Source: Succinatimonas sp. (GTDB lineage Bacteria; Pseudomonadota; Gammaproteobacteria; Enterobacterales; Succinivibrionaceae). From it: a stretch of DNA of 34,167 nt. The notes below the pieces were generated by a model. It was not told the DNA's origin. It saw only the letters and a list, made by a program, of their open reading frames with translations, and ran no database searches. The stretch is from the NCBI GenBank assembly GCA_022779845.1, contig JALEXT010000048.1, positions 1 to 34,167 of the forward strand. Direction: 5' to 3'. Position numbers and translations under genes: made by a program. Below, piece after piece: positions 1 through 8,442 of this stretch (positions are counted from its first letter, which is position 1; each line of letters opens with the position of its first letter).

Positions 1-62
1 TTCTCATCCTTGGGAGGAACCCTAAGCACCAAAGCGTCATTTGTCTTGTTGCGCGCCGGCAT
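1..62 (-). CDS. Unidentified protein, N-terminal fragment (runs off window start)
   Basis: The first 20 codons of a minus-strand gene start at an ATG at 62-60 and run off the left edge. A good Shine-Dalgarno (GGAG, 7 bases before the ATG) supports the start. The visible peptide is basic and then reads DALVLRVPP, faintly resembling the first beta strand of Arc/MetJ-type ribbon-helix-helix DNA-binding proteins. Twenty residues are too few to assign a function, so the resemblance is only a hint. The gene lies downstream of tRNA-Arg on the same strand but is separated from it by 328 bases and may have its own promoter (about 136-164). Confidence 0.45.
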   Translation of the reverse strand, partial: MPARNKTNDALVLRVPPKDE

Positions 63-390
63 GAAATCACTCCAGAAAAAAACAATCCGACGAATTTTAC
101 ATCAGAATCAGAACAAAATTTGACGTTTCGGCTTTTTTGTACGAAGACGATCTTTAAGAGTCAAAACAACGATAAACGCCGACGCACCAACGGTTACGGG
201 CTTTTTTTATTTGTCACGTGGTAGTATAAAAATGGGGAAAAACGGTAATATCTGCAACCATTCAGGTTGTCTCTTCGTTGCTCACTTGTTATGCCAAAGC
301 GATGCTGTTTTGCTACAACAGTTGCAACAATTATCGCAACACGGTAACGAAGACTAACTGGTTAAGAATTTTAAGGAAATAAACGAAGGA
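63..390. other. Intergenic region between an unidentified gene and tRNA-Arg
   Basis: No convincing coding sequence is visible in this 328-base stretch. It holds a possible minus-strand promoter (136-164) and a small inverted repeat at 255-269 (CAACC/GGTTG, five-base loop). The T-rich stretch after that repeat on the minus strand is too distant to make a convincing terminator, so the end of the tRNA-Arg transcript is not identified. Confidence 0.6.
136..164 (-). promoter_or_regulatory. Possible sigma-70 promoter for the gene at the left edge
   Basis: On the minus strand, TTGACT (164-159), a 17-base spacer and TACAAA (141-136) resemble -35 and -10 boxes. They would give a leader of roughly 65 bases before the ATG at 62. 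The -10 match is only moderate. Confidence 0.25.
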
Positions 391-467
391 TGGCGCACCT
401 GGAGGGATTCGAACCCCCGACCAATCGGTTCGTAGCCGAGTACTCTATCCAGCTGAGCTACAGGTGC
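391..467 (-). tRNA. tRNA-Arg (anticodon ACG)
   Basis: A 77-base cloverleaf includes an encoded CCA. The acceptor stem GCACCTG/CAGGTGC is perfect, the discriminator is G, the anticodon loop is CTACGAA (anticodon ACG, reading CGN after A34 deamination) and the T-loop is TTCGAAT. The body closely matches enterobacterial tRNA-Arg(ACG). The outermost anticodon-stem pair is a C27.U43 mismatch instead of the usual C-G. It follows csrA and tRNA-Ser(GCT), the order known in E. coli (csrA-serV-argVYZQ), but only one Arg copy is present here. Confidence 0.95.
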
Positions 468-496
468 ATTCCGAACAATCAATGTTCTGGCGCAAA

Positions 497-524
497 ATTA
501 TATATGACTTTTTTTTAAGATCAA
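497..524 (-). promoter_or_regulatory. Candidate promoter of tRNA-Arg
   Basis: On the minus strand, TTGATC (524-519), a 16-base spacer and a perfect TATAAT (502-497) are followed by a GC-rich stretch (GCGCC). A GC-rich discriminator is typical of stringently controlled stable-RNA promoters. The promoter lies just after the terminator at 555-579, so tRNA-Arg probably forms its own transcription unit. Confidence 0.55.
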
Positions 525-554
525 GTATTTTTTGCAACAAAACTTTATTCGATA

Positions 555-579
555 AAAAAGACCGCACAGCGGTCTTTTT
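555..579 (-). terminator. Rho-independent terminator after tRNA-Ser
   Basis: A symmetric hairpin of eleven pairs (AAAAAGACCGC, loop ACA, GCGGTCTTTTT) ends in a T-run on either strand. It sits 6 bases past the end of tRNA-Ser and should end the alaS-csrA-tRNA-Ser transcript. Confidence 0.85.
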
Positions 580-585
580 GGAAAG

Positions 586-680
586 TGGCGGATAGAGAGG
601 GATTCGAACCCTCGATACAACCCTTATAGTCGTATGCTCCCTTAGCAGGGGAGTACCTTCAGCCTCTCGGTCATCTATCC
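586..680 (-). tRNA. tRNA-Ser (anticodon GCT)
   Basis: A 95-base class II tRNA includes an encoded CCA. The acceptor is GGATAGA/TCTATCC with discriminator G. The anticodon stem CTCCC/GGGAG encloses CTGCTAA (anticodon GCT, reading AGC/AGU). A long variable arm (ATACGAC/GTTGTAT) and T-stem GAGGG/CCCTC are present. Its 5' end is only 9 bases past the csrA stop codon, so the tRNA is very probably processed from the csrA mRNA. Confidence 0.96.
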
Positions 681-689
681 ACTTGGCTT

Positions 690-896
690 TCAGCGGGAAC
701 TAGTATCCGACTTTGACCTTGTATTGTCAAGATCTTTTTTTCGATAACACTCTTTCCCGTCACTGCGGCATATTCTCAAATCGTCAGGTGCATCGATGGC
801 AAGGCGGACTCTGCCGCCCTGAATTTCGAGCACACGCACAGTGATCTCCTCTCCTATCCTAAGAGAATTTCCTGGTTTTGAAGAGATCACCAACAT
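690..896 (-). CDS. csrA: Carbon storage regulator CsrA, divergent
   Basis: A 68-residue homologue of CsrA, the dimeric RNA-binding protein that blocks or stabilises mRNAs at GGA motifs. It has the family hallmarks: start MLV, residues L12-x-IG, a five-strand beta pattern, the 'IDAPDDL' equivalent of NAPKEV and Arg44. It departs at the first RNA-contact strand: E. coli 'LTRR' (residues 4-7) reads I-S-S-K here, so Arg6, a key RNA-binding residue, is Ser. The C-terminal tail is longer and basic/serine-rich. The ATG follows the alaS stop after 2 bases, with an AGGG Shine-Dalgarno inside alaS, so the genes are probably translationally coupled. tRNA-Ser follows 9 bases after the stop. Family assignment is firm; whether it binds canonical targets is uncertain. 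Confidence 0.9.
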   Translation of the reverse strand: MLVISSKPGNSLRIGEEITVRVLEIQGGRVRLAIDAPDDLRICRSDGKECYRKKDLDNTRSKSDTSSR

Positions 897-898
897 GT

Positions 899-3526
899 TT
901 AAACCCTGCTCTTTAAGAAGGTTTCCGCGCTGGCCACAGCCATGGCCAAACCTTCAACTTTGGTACCGCCGGCCTGAGCCATATCAGGACGTCCACCGCC
1001 CTTACCGTCGACAAAGACAGCAGCAGCACGCACTATGTCACCGGCCTTAACCTTGGAGGTGAGATCACGCGACACGGCAGCCGTGAGGCTTACCTTGCCG
1101 AAATTCACCGACCCAAGCAATACTACGCCTGACTGCATGCGTACCAACAGATCGTCAGCGGCTATACGCAAGGCTTTGGCATCGTAGTTTTCTACAGTTG
1201 CGGCCAACAGTTTGACACCGTCAATCTCAACAGTCTTTGACACCAGTTTTTCACATTCGAGCGAAATAACGCGCTGCTTTAACGACTCGTTTTCTTTTTC
1301 AAGATCACGTCCGTGTTTCAACAAAGCATCGGTCTTCTCCGCAATGGACATATTGTCAGCCTTCATCAGGTTGGCAGTCTTGACCACGTTGCGTACTATC
1401 TGCTGCAGATACTCGATGGCGGCAGCACCGGTCACGGCTTCGATACGGCGAACTCCTGAAGCGACGGCTTCATCGGAAACAATTACGAAAGTTCCCAAAT
1501 CACCGGTACGATCGACATGAGTACCGCCGCACAATTCCTTGGAGAAATTACCCATGGAAACTACGCGTACTTTGTCTTCGTATTTTTCATCAAAGAGTGC
1601 CAAAGCTCCTGATTTACGGGCTTCGTCAAGATCCATGATCTTGGTTTCGACCTTATCATTGGCACGGATATGTGCATTGACAATGGAGGAAACCTGCTGA
1701 CGTTCGGACAAAGTCAGAGGTTGATTGTACGAATAGTCAAAACGCAGACGATCAGCTGCTACATAGGAGCCTTTCTGGGTAACCGTAGTACCCAATACCT
1801 GACGCAAAGCAGCATCAAGCAAGTGGGTAGCGCTGTGATGTGACGCGACGGCTTTGCGATTTTCCGCATCTACGCAGGCTTTGACCTTATCGCCCTTGGA
1901 GAATTCCCCAAGTTCGACACGTCCTATATGGATGATGGTCTTACCGATACGCTTGGTATCTTCGACAATGAACTCGGTAGTACCCGAAAGTTTTATGGAG
2001 CCTTTGTCGCCTACCTGACCGCCCATTTCTCCGTAAAACGGAGTGGCATTGAGTACGATGACCGCACGCTCGTCGGTGGAGATGGTCTGAACCTCCTGAC
2101 CGTCCTTGTAGATACCGTCGATTACGGCATCACATTCCAAAGTATCGTAGCCCTTAAAATCGGTGATCTCGGTAAGTTTGAGATCCTGATTGTAATCGAC
2201 GTCGAACTTGGAATTCTTCTTGGAAAGAGCCTTCTGCTTGGCCATTTCGGCATCAAAGCCGTCCATGTCCAAAGTGTAACCGCGATCGCGTACCACATCC
2301 TGAGTAAGATCGGTAGGGAAACCGTAGGTATCATAAAGTTTGAAGACCACGTCTCCCGGGATCACCTTGCTCTCGCCGAGCTTCTTTAACTCGCCTTCGA
2401 GCAAAGCCAGACCTCTGTCAAGCGTATTAAGGAACAGCTCCTCTTCACGCTTTAAAGTCTTCTTAATGAGCTCTTTCTGCTCGATAAGCTCTGGATATGC
2501 CTTGCCCATAAGTTCGGCCAAAGTATCGACCAGCTTATAGAAGAACACTTCCTTGGCACCGAGCAGTCTGCCGTGACGTACGGCTCGGCGTATGATGCGG
2601 CGCAATACATATCCGCGGCCTTCGTTGGAAGGCAGTACTCCGTCGGCAATTAAGAACGAGCAGGAACGGATGTGATCGGAGATCACACGCAGTGACTTGT
2701 TCTTAAGATCGCTTACATGCAACAGCTCTGCAACCGCTTTTTCCAAAGCTACGAAAAGGTCGATATCGTAATTTGAATGCACGCCCTGCAACACGGCGGC
2801 GATACGCTCAAGTCCCAAACCGTTATCGATCATGGGCTTGGCAAGTTTTTCAAAGGTACCGTCAGCCTTGCGGTTGTACTGCATGAACACGATGTTCCAG
2901 ATCTCGATGAAGCGATCGCCGTCTTCTTCAGGGGATCCCGGAGGACCTCCCCAAATGTCGGCACCGTGATCATAGAAAATCTCGGAGCAGGGACCGCAGG
3001 GACCGGTATCCCCCATCTGCCAGAAATTGTCGGAATTGAAAGCACCGCCCTTGTTGTCGCCTATACGAATAATGCGTTCAACAGGAACCTTGATGACATC
3101 CTTCCAGATGTTGTAAGCCTCATCATCCTTATCATAGACGGTGACGGTCAGGGAATCCTTGGGCAAACCGAAACCTTCGGTGAGCAAGGTCCAGGCATAA
3201 GTGATGGCTTCTTTTTTGAAGTAATCACCGAAGCTGAAATTACCCAACATCTCAAAGAAAGTATGATGTCTGGCGGTGTAACCCACATTCTCGAGATCAT
3301 TCTGTTTACCGCCTGCACGGACACATTTTTGGGCGGTGGTAGCGCGCACATAAGGACGCTTTTCCTTTCCCAAATAAATATCCTTGAACTGATTCATGCC
3401 TGCGTTGGTAAACAGCAGGGTCGGATCGTTATGCGGCACCAGAGAGCTCGAGCGCACCACGGTGTGACCGTGGGCCTTGAAGAAATCCAGATACGTCTGA
3501 CGGATCTGGTCTGTTGTCATATACAT
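899..3526 (-). CDS. alaS: Alanine-tRNA ligase
   Basis: An 875-residue class II alanyl-tRNA synthetase (E. coli AlaS has 876) that charges tRNA-Ala in the cytoplasm. The aminoacylation core is near the N-terminus (SSSLVPHNDPTLLFTNAGMN; HHTFFEMLGNFSFGDYF; GRGYVLRRIIRRAVRHG). The editing domain has the zinc-ligand motifs HHSATHLL and CGGTHV that hydrolyse mischarged Ser/Gly-tRNA. The C-Ala domain ends in KGGGRPDMAQAGG. Of two nearby ATGs (3526 and 3520) the first is preferred because an AGG lies 10 bases before it; the second would be 16 away. It follows recX by 63 bases and precedes csrA by 2, so it appears to be in the recA-recX-alaS-csrA operon, the ancestral gammaproteobacterial order. Confidence 0.97.
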   Translation of the reverse strand: MYMTTDQIRQTYLDFFKAHGHTVVRSSSLVPHNDPTLLFTNAGMNQFKDIYLGKEKRPYVRATTAQKCVRAGGKQNDLENVGYTARHHTFFEMLGNFSFGDYFKKEAITYAWTLLTEGFGLPKDSLTVTVYDKDDEAYNIWKDVIKVPVERIIRIGDNKGGAFNSDNFWQMGDTGPCGPCSEIFYDHGADIWGGPPGSPEEDGDRFIEIWNIVFMQYNRKADGTFEKLAKPMIDNGLGLERIAAVLQGVHSNYDIDLFVALEKAVAELLHVSDLKNKSLRVISDHIRSCSFLIADGVLPSNEGRGYVLRRIIRRAVRHGRLLGAKEVFFYKLVDTLAELMGKAYPELIEQKELIKKTLKREEELFLNTLDRGLALLEGELKKLGESKVIPGDVVFKLYDTYGFPTDLTQDVVRDRGYTLDMDGFDAEMAKQKALSKKNSKFDVDYNQDLKLTEITDFKGYDTLECDAVIDGIYKDGQEVQTISTDERAVIVLNATPFYGEMGGQVGDKGSIKLSGTTEFIVEDTKRIGKTIIHIGRVELGEFSKGDKVKACVDAENRKAVASHHSATHLLDAALRQVLGTTVTQKGSYVAADRLRFDYSYNQPLTLSERQQVSSIVNAHIRANDKVETKIMDLDEARKSGALALFDEKYEDKVRVVSMGNFSKELCGGTHVDRTGDLGTFVIVSDEAVASGVRRIEAVTGAAAIEYLQQIVRNVVKTANLMKADNMSIAEKTDALLKHGRDLEKENESLKQRVISLECEKLVSKTVEIDGVKLLAATVENYDAKALRIAADDLLVRMQSGVVLLGSVNFGKVSLTAAVSRDLTSKVKAGDIVRAAAVFVDGKGGGRPDMAQAGGTKVEGLAMAVASAETFLKSRV

Positions 3527-3589
3527 ATGAAAAAAACCTAATTGAATGTGGCCTTTTTGTCAGTGGCAGATTATACCTTGTTTGTGCGT

Positions 3590-4063
3590 TCAGTCAGGCA
3601 GACTTATACAAAATTGCTCCAAAGCTTCGATACAGGTATCACGATCAAAGCCACGGCGGTACAGAGCAGCCAACATTTTGCGCTTACCTGCATAAGACAG
3701 ATCAGGAGCCGACGCATAGCGTTTTTGCAAAAAAGCCAGCGCCAGTGCATCAAAATCGATCTCATCCAAATACGGATCCAATTCGTCAGGATCAAGTCCG
3801 CGCCTCATGGCATCGATTTTCACGCTACCTGGTCCTGAAAGCTTGATTTCCGCATGTCTGCAAAGTAACTGAGCAAATCGCTCGTCGCTTTGCAAACCGT
3901 TTTCCCTGCAACGCATAACGGCATTTTCAGCCGTTTTAATCTGATATTTTTGCGAAACCTTACGCAAAAGTTCGTCGTAACCGTACTCGCGGGCAGTCAA
4001 AAGACGCAAAGCATAAGCGTATGCCTTGTTGTCATCGTCACTTCTTTCCTGACGGCGGAACAT
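3590..4063 (-). CDS. recX: Regulatory protein RecX
   Basis: A 157-residue, alpha-helical RecX family member (E. coli RecX is 166). These proteins bind in the RecA filament groove and inhibit its growth and ATPase. The family pattern of repeated three-helix units is visible: 'AYALRLLTAREYGYDELLRK' near the start, an 'ENGLQSDERFAQLL' turn, and a C-terminal 'KRKMLAALYRRGFD' unit. The ATG overlaps the recA stop by one base (TGATG), so recX is translationally coupled to recA. The context confirms the assignment better than sequence alone, since RecX is poorly conserved. Confidence 0.93.
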   Translation of the reverse strand: MFRRQERSDDDNKAYAYALRLLTAREYGYDELLRKVSQKYQIKTAENAVMRCRENGLQSDERFAQLLCRHAEIKLSGPGSVKIDAMRRGLDPDELDPYLDEIDFDALALAFLQKRYASAPDLSYAGKRKMLAALYRRGFDRDTCIEALEQFCISLPD

Positions 4064-5310
4064 CAGAGATCCTCGGGAATGTCACTGATGAGATCTTCAT
4101 CTTTAATGGCATCATAAGAATCGTTGGCGTAACTTTCAGAAGAAGAGCTAATCTCATCGTCATCATCATCTTCTGAAGACTCTCCTATGTCGAGTGAATC
4201 GGCATAAGCTGAGTTTTGCTTGAAGAATTCCCTGATCTGACGCTCGATTTCCTCGGCATCCTCAGGATGCTCGTCAAGATAGCGCATGGCATTCACTTTG
4301 CCCTGACCTATCTTTACATCTTTGTATGAGAACCAGGCTCCGCTCTTTTTGATTATCGAAGCCTTTTCACCCAAATCCAAAAGTTCACCGTTCTTAGCTA
4401 TACCGTAATTAAAGAGAATGTCAAAATGAGCAACCTTAAAAGGAGGAGCAACTTTATTCTTTACTACTTTTACTTTAGTTTCATTGCCAATTACTTTCTC
4501 TTCACCTTTTTTCGAATCCTTGCTCTTCTTATCCTTGCCTTCGGTAAGAGATTTACCCTTGCGTATGTCAAGACGCACCGAAGCATAATACTTAAGCGCG
4601 TTACCGCCGGTAGTAGTCTCAGGTGATCCGTACATCACGCCGATCTTCATACGTAGCTGATTGATGAAGACTACCATGCAGTTTGCCTGCTTGATGATGC
4701 CGGTGAGCTTGCGCAAAGCCTGGGACATAAGACGGGCCTGCAAGCCGACGTGATTGTCACCCATGTCGCCTTCGATTTCAGCCTTAGGTACCAAAGCAGC
4801 CACCGAATCGATGACGATTACATCGACACCGCCTGAACGAACCAAAGTTTCGCAAATATCCAATGCCTGCTCGCCGGTATCTGGCTGTGAAAGAAAAACG
4901 TTCTCGATGTTTACGCCCAAACGTTTGGCATAGACGGGATCAAGCGCATGTTCGGCGTCGATAAAGGCGCAGATTTTTCCTTTCTTTTGAGCCTGTGCTA
5001 TCAGCTCCAAAGTGAGCGTGGTTTTACCTGAAGATTCCGGTCCGAAAATCTCGATGACGCGGCCCATGGGCAAACCGCCTATTCCCAACGCCAAATCAAG
5101 TGACAAAGAGCCTGTGGGAATTGCTTCTATATCCAAAGTCGTGTTTTGCCCAAGACGCATGATGGCACCTGTTCCGAACTGGCGCTCGATCTGTTCCATG
5201 GCGGCCTGCAAAGCCTTTTCTTTATTGGGATCCTTGGTAAGATTCGCAACCAGTGAGGCTGAACTTACCTTGTCTTTCCCTTTGTTTTCTTTCTTCTCTT
5301 TAGCCGCCAT
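4063..5310 (-). CDS. recA: Recombinase RecA, enlarged form
   Basis: RecA recombinase/co-protease, which forms ATP-dependent filaments on ssDNA for homologous recombination and triggers LexA cleavage. Walker A GPESSGKT (about residues 90-97), Walker [11 protein letters not shown] (about 165-173), loop L1 ([19 protein letters not shown]) and loop L2 ([19 protein letters not shown]) are intact. At 415 residues it is about 60 longer than E. coli RecA (353). The extra length is in three places: a lysine-rich N-terminal extension of about 23 residues, a lysine-rich loop at about 251-272 (about 12 residues longer than E. coli), and a Ser/Asp/Glu-rich C-terminal tail after about 366. GGAG lies 6 bases before the ATG. 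It is divergent from mutS and is followed by overlapping recX. Confidence 0.98.
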   Translation of the reverse strand: MAAKEKKENKGKDKVSSASLVANLTKDPNKEKALQAAMEQIERQFGTGAIMRLGQNTTLDIEAIPTGSLSLDLALGIGGLPMGRVIEIFGPESSGKTTLTLELIAQAQKKGKICAFIDAEHALDPVYAKRLGVNIENVFLSQPDTGEQALDICETLVRSGGVDVIVIDSVAALVPKAEIEGDMGDNHVGLQARLMSQALRKLTGIIKQANCMVVFINQLRMKIGVMYGSPETTTGGNALKYYASVRLDIRKGKSLTEGKDKKSKDSKKGEEKVIGNETKVKVVKNKVAPPFKVAHFDILFNYGIAKNGELLDLGEKASIIKKSGAWFSYKDVKIGQGKVNAMRYLDEHPEDAEEIERQIREFFKQNSAYADSLDIGESSEDDDDDEISSSSESYANDSYDAIKDEDLISDIPEDL

Positions 5311-5798
5311 ATCATACTCCGTATCAAGTAATTATTTTGTGTGTATAATTATACAAGATTATACTTGCATAAATAAATTATTCTTTTACTGTTTTTCCCG
5401 CATCGGTACAATCAAAGTTCAAACTTTAAACCTGTAGACACGATTGTCCGATTCGGAATACCTGCTCACATTTTACACGGCAATACTTCAACAAAAACAT
5501 GACTCAGGCTTTTTCAGCCAATAGCTGTCAATGCAGTAGAAAAATTTTATAACAAATTGATAACAATGGTTTTTATTTCACAACAATGATTTTTGACGCA
5601 AAAAAAACATATCATCGCATCTCGTAATACGCTTGCAGACGAAAAAACTCAGATACACAGTACTTTTAGCTTTTGTTACCATTGCCACCGCAAAAGGCAA
5701 AACTATCGTTTAACCTGTACATAACCATCACAACACTCGTAACAGAATTAAAACGACTTTTCATCGTGCTGTTTAATACAAAAATACGGTAACTATTC
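5311..5798. other. recA-mutS divergent intergenic region
   Basis: This 488-base AT-rich stretch has no open frame that I can support. It holds the recA promoter area with a LexA-like palindrome (5342-5355) and presumably the mutS promoter near its right end. Two similar short tracts (ACAATG followed by GTTTTT or ATTTTT, about 5562-5595) and several weak hairpins occur, none with a recognisable role. In related genera cinA often lies between mutS and recA; no remnant of it is visible here. Confidence 0.5.
5339..5358 (-). promoter_or_regulatory. Putative LexA (SOS) box / recA promoter
   Basis: A perfect 14-base palindrome TGTATAATTATACA (5342-5355) matches the TGT-N8-ACA heart of the LexA operator (CTGT-N8-ACAG). 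The flanking C and G of the consensus are replaced. It contains one TATAAT (5353-5348) and adjoins another (5363-5358), which are candidate recA -10 boxes, so repressor binding would occlude the promoter. It lies about 30-45 bases before the recA ATG. Recognition by LexA is inferred. Confidence 0.4.
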
Positions 5799-8378
5799 AT
5801 GGCCAACACTCAAGACACTAAAGACGGCATCACCCCGATGATGAAACAATATTGTGAGATCAAAGATCAATATCCAGATACTCTGGTCTTTTACCGTCTT
5901 GGCGATTTCTATGAAATGTTCTTTGATGATGCCGTAAAAGCCTCAAGATTGCTTAATCTTACTCTGACTCACCGCGGTACCAACAAAGGAACTCCCATTC
6001 CTCTGGCAGGCGTTCCTTTCCATGCCGTTGACAACTATATTTCAAGGCTCATCCGCATGGGCGAATCCGTAGTGATCTGCGAGCAGATTGAAGACAAGAC
6101 AAACAAAAAAACCAAAAACTTCATCCGCAAAGTCTCGCGCATCGTAACCCCCGGAACCGCTACCGATGACGGTATTGCCCCTGATCGTGAGGACAACCTG
6201 ATTGCCTGTGTGTACGAAGGCAAACACTATTTCGGCATAGCCTCCCTGAATTTAGGATCAGGATCTTTTAAGACTGCAGCCGTAAGAGATTTAAAAGAAT
6301 TGTCTCTAGCTTTGGACAAAATAGCACCGGCAGAAATCGTTTATCCTGAGGAATTCGCTCATCAGGAGATCCTATCAAACTTCAAAAGTCGCAAAGAGTT
6401 GCCAAAATGGAACTTTGAACTCAAGACTTGTTACGAACTGCTGTGCCGTCAGTTTCATACCCAGACATTATTCGGATTCGATATTGAGAATATAGAAGAC
6501 GGGATCTGCGCTGCCGGTGCACTGTTGTCCTACGTACGTTCCACTCAAAGCGGTCCGCTTGAACACATCCGCTCAATTTCCCGCGACGACTTCGGCTCCC
6601 TTTTGCTTATGGATCAGACCGCGCAGCGCAATCTGGAGCTCACAGCCAATTTAAGAGGAGAATTTAAAGGATCTCTTTTGTCGGTTCTTGATCACTGCAT
6701 CACCGCCATGGGATCGCGCCGGCTGCGACGCATGCTTCTGGAGCCGCTGCGCAACAATAATCTGGTCAATGCCCGTCTTGATCTCGTCGAGTCTTTGCTT
6801 ACATACGACCAGAGCTCTCTGGATCTGCTCTTGGATCCTATAGGAGATCTCGAACGCATTACCGCCAGAGTGGGACTTGGCAGCGCACGTCCTAAAGATC
6901 TCATGGTCTTGCGCGAAGCTCTGAAAACCGTTCCTAAAATTAAGGATTTTCTTGAGAAAAGCGACAGTAAGGTGTTGCAACAATACGCACAAAAGCTTGA
7001 TCCGCTTACAGATACCTGCGCCTTGCTTTGCAAAGCCGTAAAAGAAGTACCTTCAACTTTTGTTCGCGACGGCAACATTATTGCCGACGGCTATAACGAA
7101 GAACTCGATTCGTTACGGGAACTTATGAACGGCAGCGCTTCCGTGCTTGAAAAAATGGAGGCAAAAGAACGGGAGGCAAGCGGAATCGCCACGCTTAAAG
7201 TAGGCTACAACTCAGTATCCGGCTACTACATCGAAGTTCCCAGATCTCAAAGTGTCAACGTGCCTTCCAACTATCACCGCAAACAAACCCTGAAAAATAA
7301 CGAACGATATACCACTCAGGAATTACGTGATTTGGAAGAGAAAACCCTGACAGCGCAGGAACGTTCGCTCGTACTTGAAAAAGAACTGTTTGAAGCTTTG
7401 ATAAAAACGCTCCAGCAGGAACTTAACGCGCTGTCACTTTTATCGGATCGCTTGTCTTTGCTTGATGCATTGCTGTCTTTGGCAAAGACTGCGGATGAGT
7501 ACGGTTATGTACGCCCCGAGCTCTCCTGTGACTCCGTCATAGCCATACGCGACGGCCGCCATCCTGTAATTGAGACTCTTACCGACAAACCTTTCGTGGC
7601 CAACTCCGTATCAATGGGAGTCGAACGCATGCTGGTGATCACCGGTCCCAATATGGGAGGTAAGTCCACTTACATGCGTCAGACCGCCTTAATTTGCATC
7701 ATGGCACGTGCAGGATCTTTCGTACCGGCCTCATCTGCTCTCATAGGAGACATCGATCGTATCTTTACCAGAATAGGTGCCTCAGACGATCTGGTCTCAG
7801 GACGTTCCACTTTCATGGTAGAAATGGAGGAAGCATCCTCAATCCTCAATAATGCCACAGCCAAATCGCTGGTACTGATGGATGAAATTGGCCGCGGCAC
7901 CAGTGCCGTAGAAGGTGCCGCGCTGGCTTATGCCATAGCCGTACATTTGTGTTCGCGCCTTGGCTGTCTTTCTTTGTTTTCCACTCATTATTCGGAAATA
8001 GGTACGCTAGAAAGCAATTATCCTCAGGTACGCAACTTGTGTTTCAAAGCCGAAGAAAGTCACGGCAAGATCTGTTTTTTATATCACGTAAACTCAGGAA
8101 GCATCAGTCACTCATACGCAGTTGAAGTAGGAAAACTTGCAGGTTTGCCTGCCGACGTGATCAGCATGGCAAAAGACATGATAGGCAACAGCGAAATCAA
8201 AGAACAACAAAAAAAATCCGCAGTGCACGCACAAGAGCATACAAAAACGGAAAAAATTGAACAGGATCCATTAACAAAAGAGGCAAAAGAGCTTATTACC
8301 GCAACCGATACCGACAATCTGACCCCGTTGCAGGCACTGAACCTGCTGGTAAAAATCAAAGGAATGCTAAAAGACTGA
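5799..8378 (+). CDS. mutS: DNA mismatch repair ATPase MutS
   Basis: An 859-residue MutS (E. coli 853), which clamps on mismatched DNA and recruits MutL. The mismatch-reading domain has the LGDFYEMF motif (Phe-X-Glu wedge) near residue 36. The connector, lever and clamp domains follow. The ATPase has Walker A TGPNMGGKST (about 613-622), the Walker B LVLMDEIGRGTS and FSTHYSE. A charged linker rich in Lys/Glu/Gln precedes a short C-terminal helical domain. The Shine-Dalgarno before ATG 5799 is weak (GGTAA, about 8 bases upstream). The gene is divergent from recA and convergent with rpoS, 64 bases apart. A weak stem (CTGAG 8375-8379 with CTCAG 8401-8405, then GTTTTC) is the only terminator-like structure after it. 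Confidence 0.98.
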   Translation: MANTQDTKDGITPMMKQYCEIKDQYPDTLVFYRLGDFYEMFFDDAVKASRLLNLTLTHRGTNKGTPIPLAGVPFHAVDNYISRLIRMGESVVICEQIEDKTNKKTKNFIRKVSRIVTPGTATDDGIAPDREDNLIACVYEGKHYFGIASLNLGSGSFKTAAVRDLKELSLALDKIAPAEIVYPEEFAHQEILSNFKSRKELPKWNFELKTCYELLCRQFHTQTLFGFDIENIEDGICAAGALLSYVRSTQSGPLEHIRSISRDDFGSLLLMDQTAQRNLELTANLRGEFKGSLLSVLDHCITAMGSRRLRRMLLEPLRNNNLVNARLDLVESLLTYDQSSLDLLLDPIGDLERITARVGLGSARPKDLMVLREALKTVPKIKDFLEKSDSKVLQQYAQKLDPLTDTCALLCKAVKEVPSTFVRDGNIIADGYNEELDSLRELMNGSASVLEKMEAKEREASGIATLKVGYNSVSGYYIEVPRSQSVNVPSNYHRKQTLKNNERYTTQELRDLEEKTLTAQERSLVLEKELFEALIKTLQQELNALSLLSDRLSLLDALLSLAKTADEYGYVRPELSCDSVIAIRDGRHPVIETLTDKPFVANSVSMGVERMLVITGPNMGGKSTYMRQTALICIMARAGSFVPASSALIGDIDRIFTRIGASDDLVSGRSTFMVEMEEASSILNNATAKSLVLMDEIGRGTSAVEGAALAYAIAVHLCSRLGCLSLFSTHYSEIGTLESNYPQVRNLCFKAEESHGKICFLYHVNSGSISHSYAVEVGKLAGLPADVISMAKDMIGNSEIKEQQKKSAVHAQEHTKTEKIEQDPLTKEAKELITATDTDNLTPLQALNLLVKIKGMLKD

Positions 8379-8442
8379 GTTTAACCGTCTGAAAAAAGTA
8401 CTCAGCGTTTTCTAAGCAGTTGCTGCAAATAAGCAGTATGTC

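Noticed and set aside
255..269. Hairpin as terminator of tRNA-Arg
   Set aside because: The stem is only five pairs and the T-run on the minus strand is about a dozen bases away, so it does not form a standard intrinsic terminator.
2777..3541. A 254-residue open frame on the plus strand inside alaS
   Set aside because: It lies entirely antisense to the clear alaS coding sequence, has no recognisable motif and arises from the codon bias of the opposite strand.
5562..5595. Short ACAATG-plus-T-run repeats as a repeat array
   Set aside because: Only two imperfect copies occur in AT-rich DNA, which is expected by chance.
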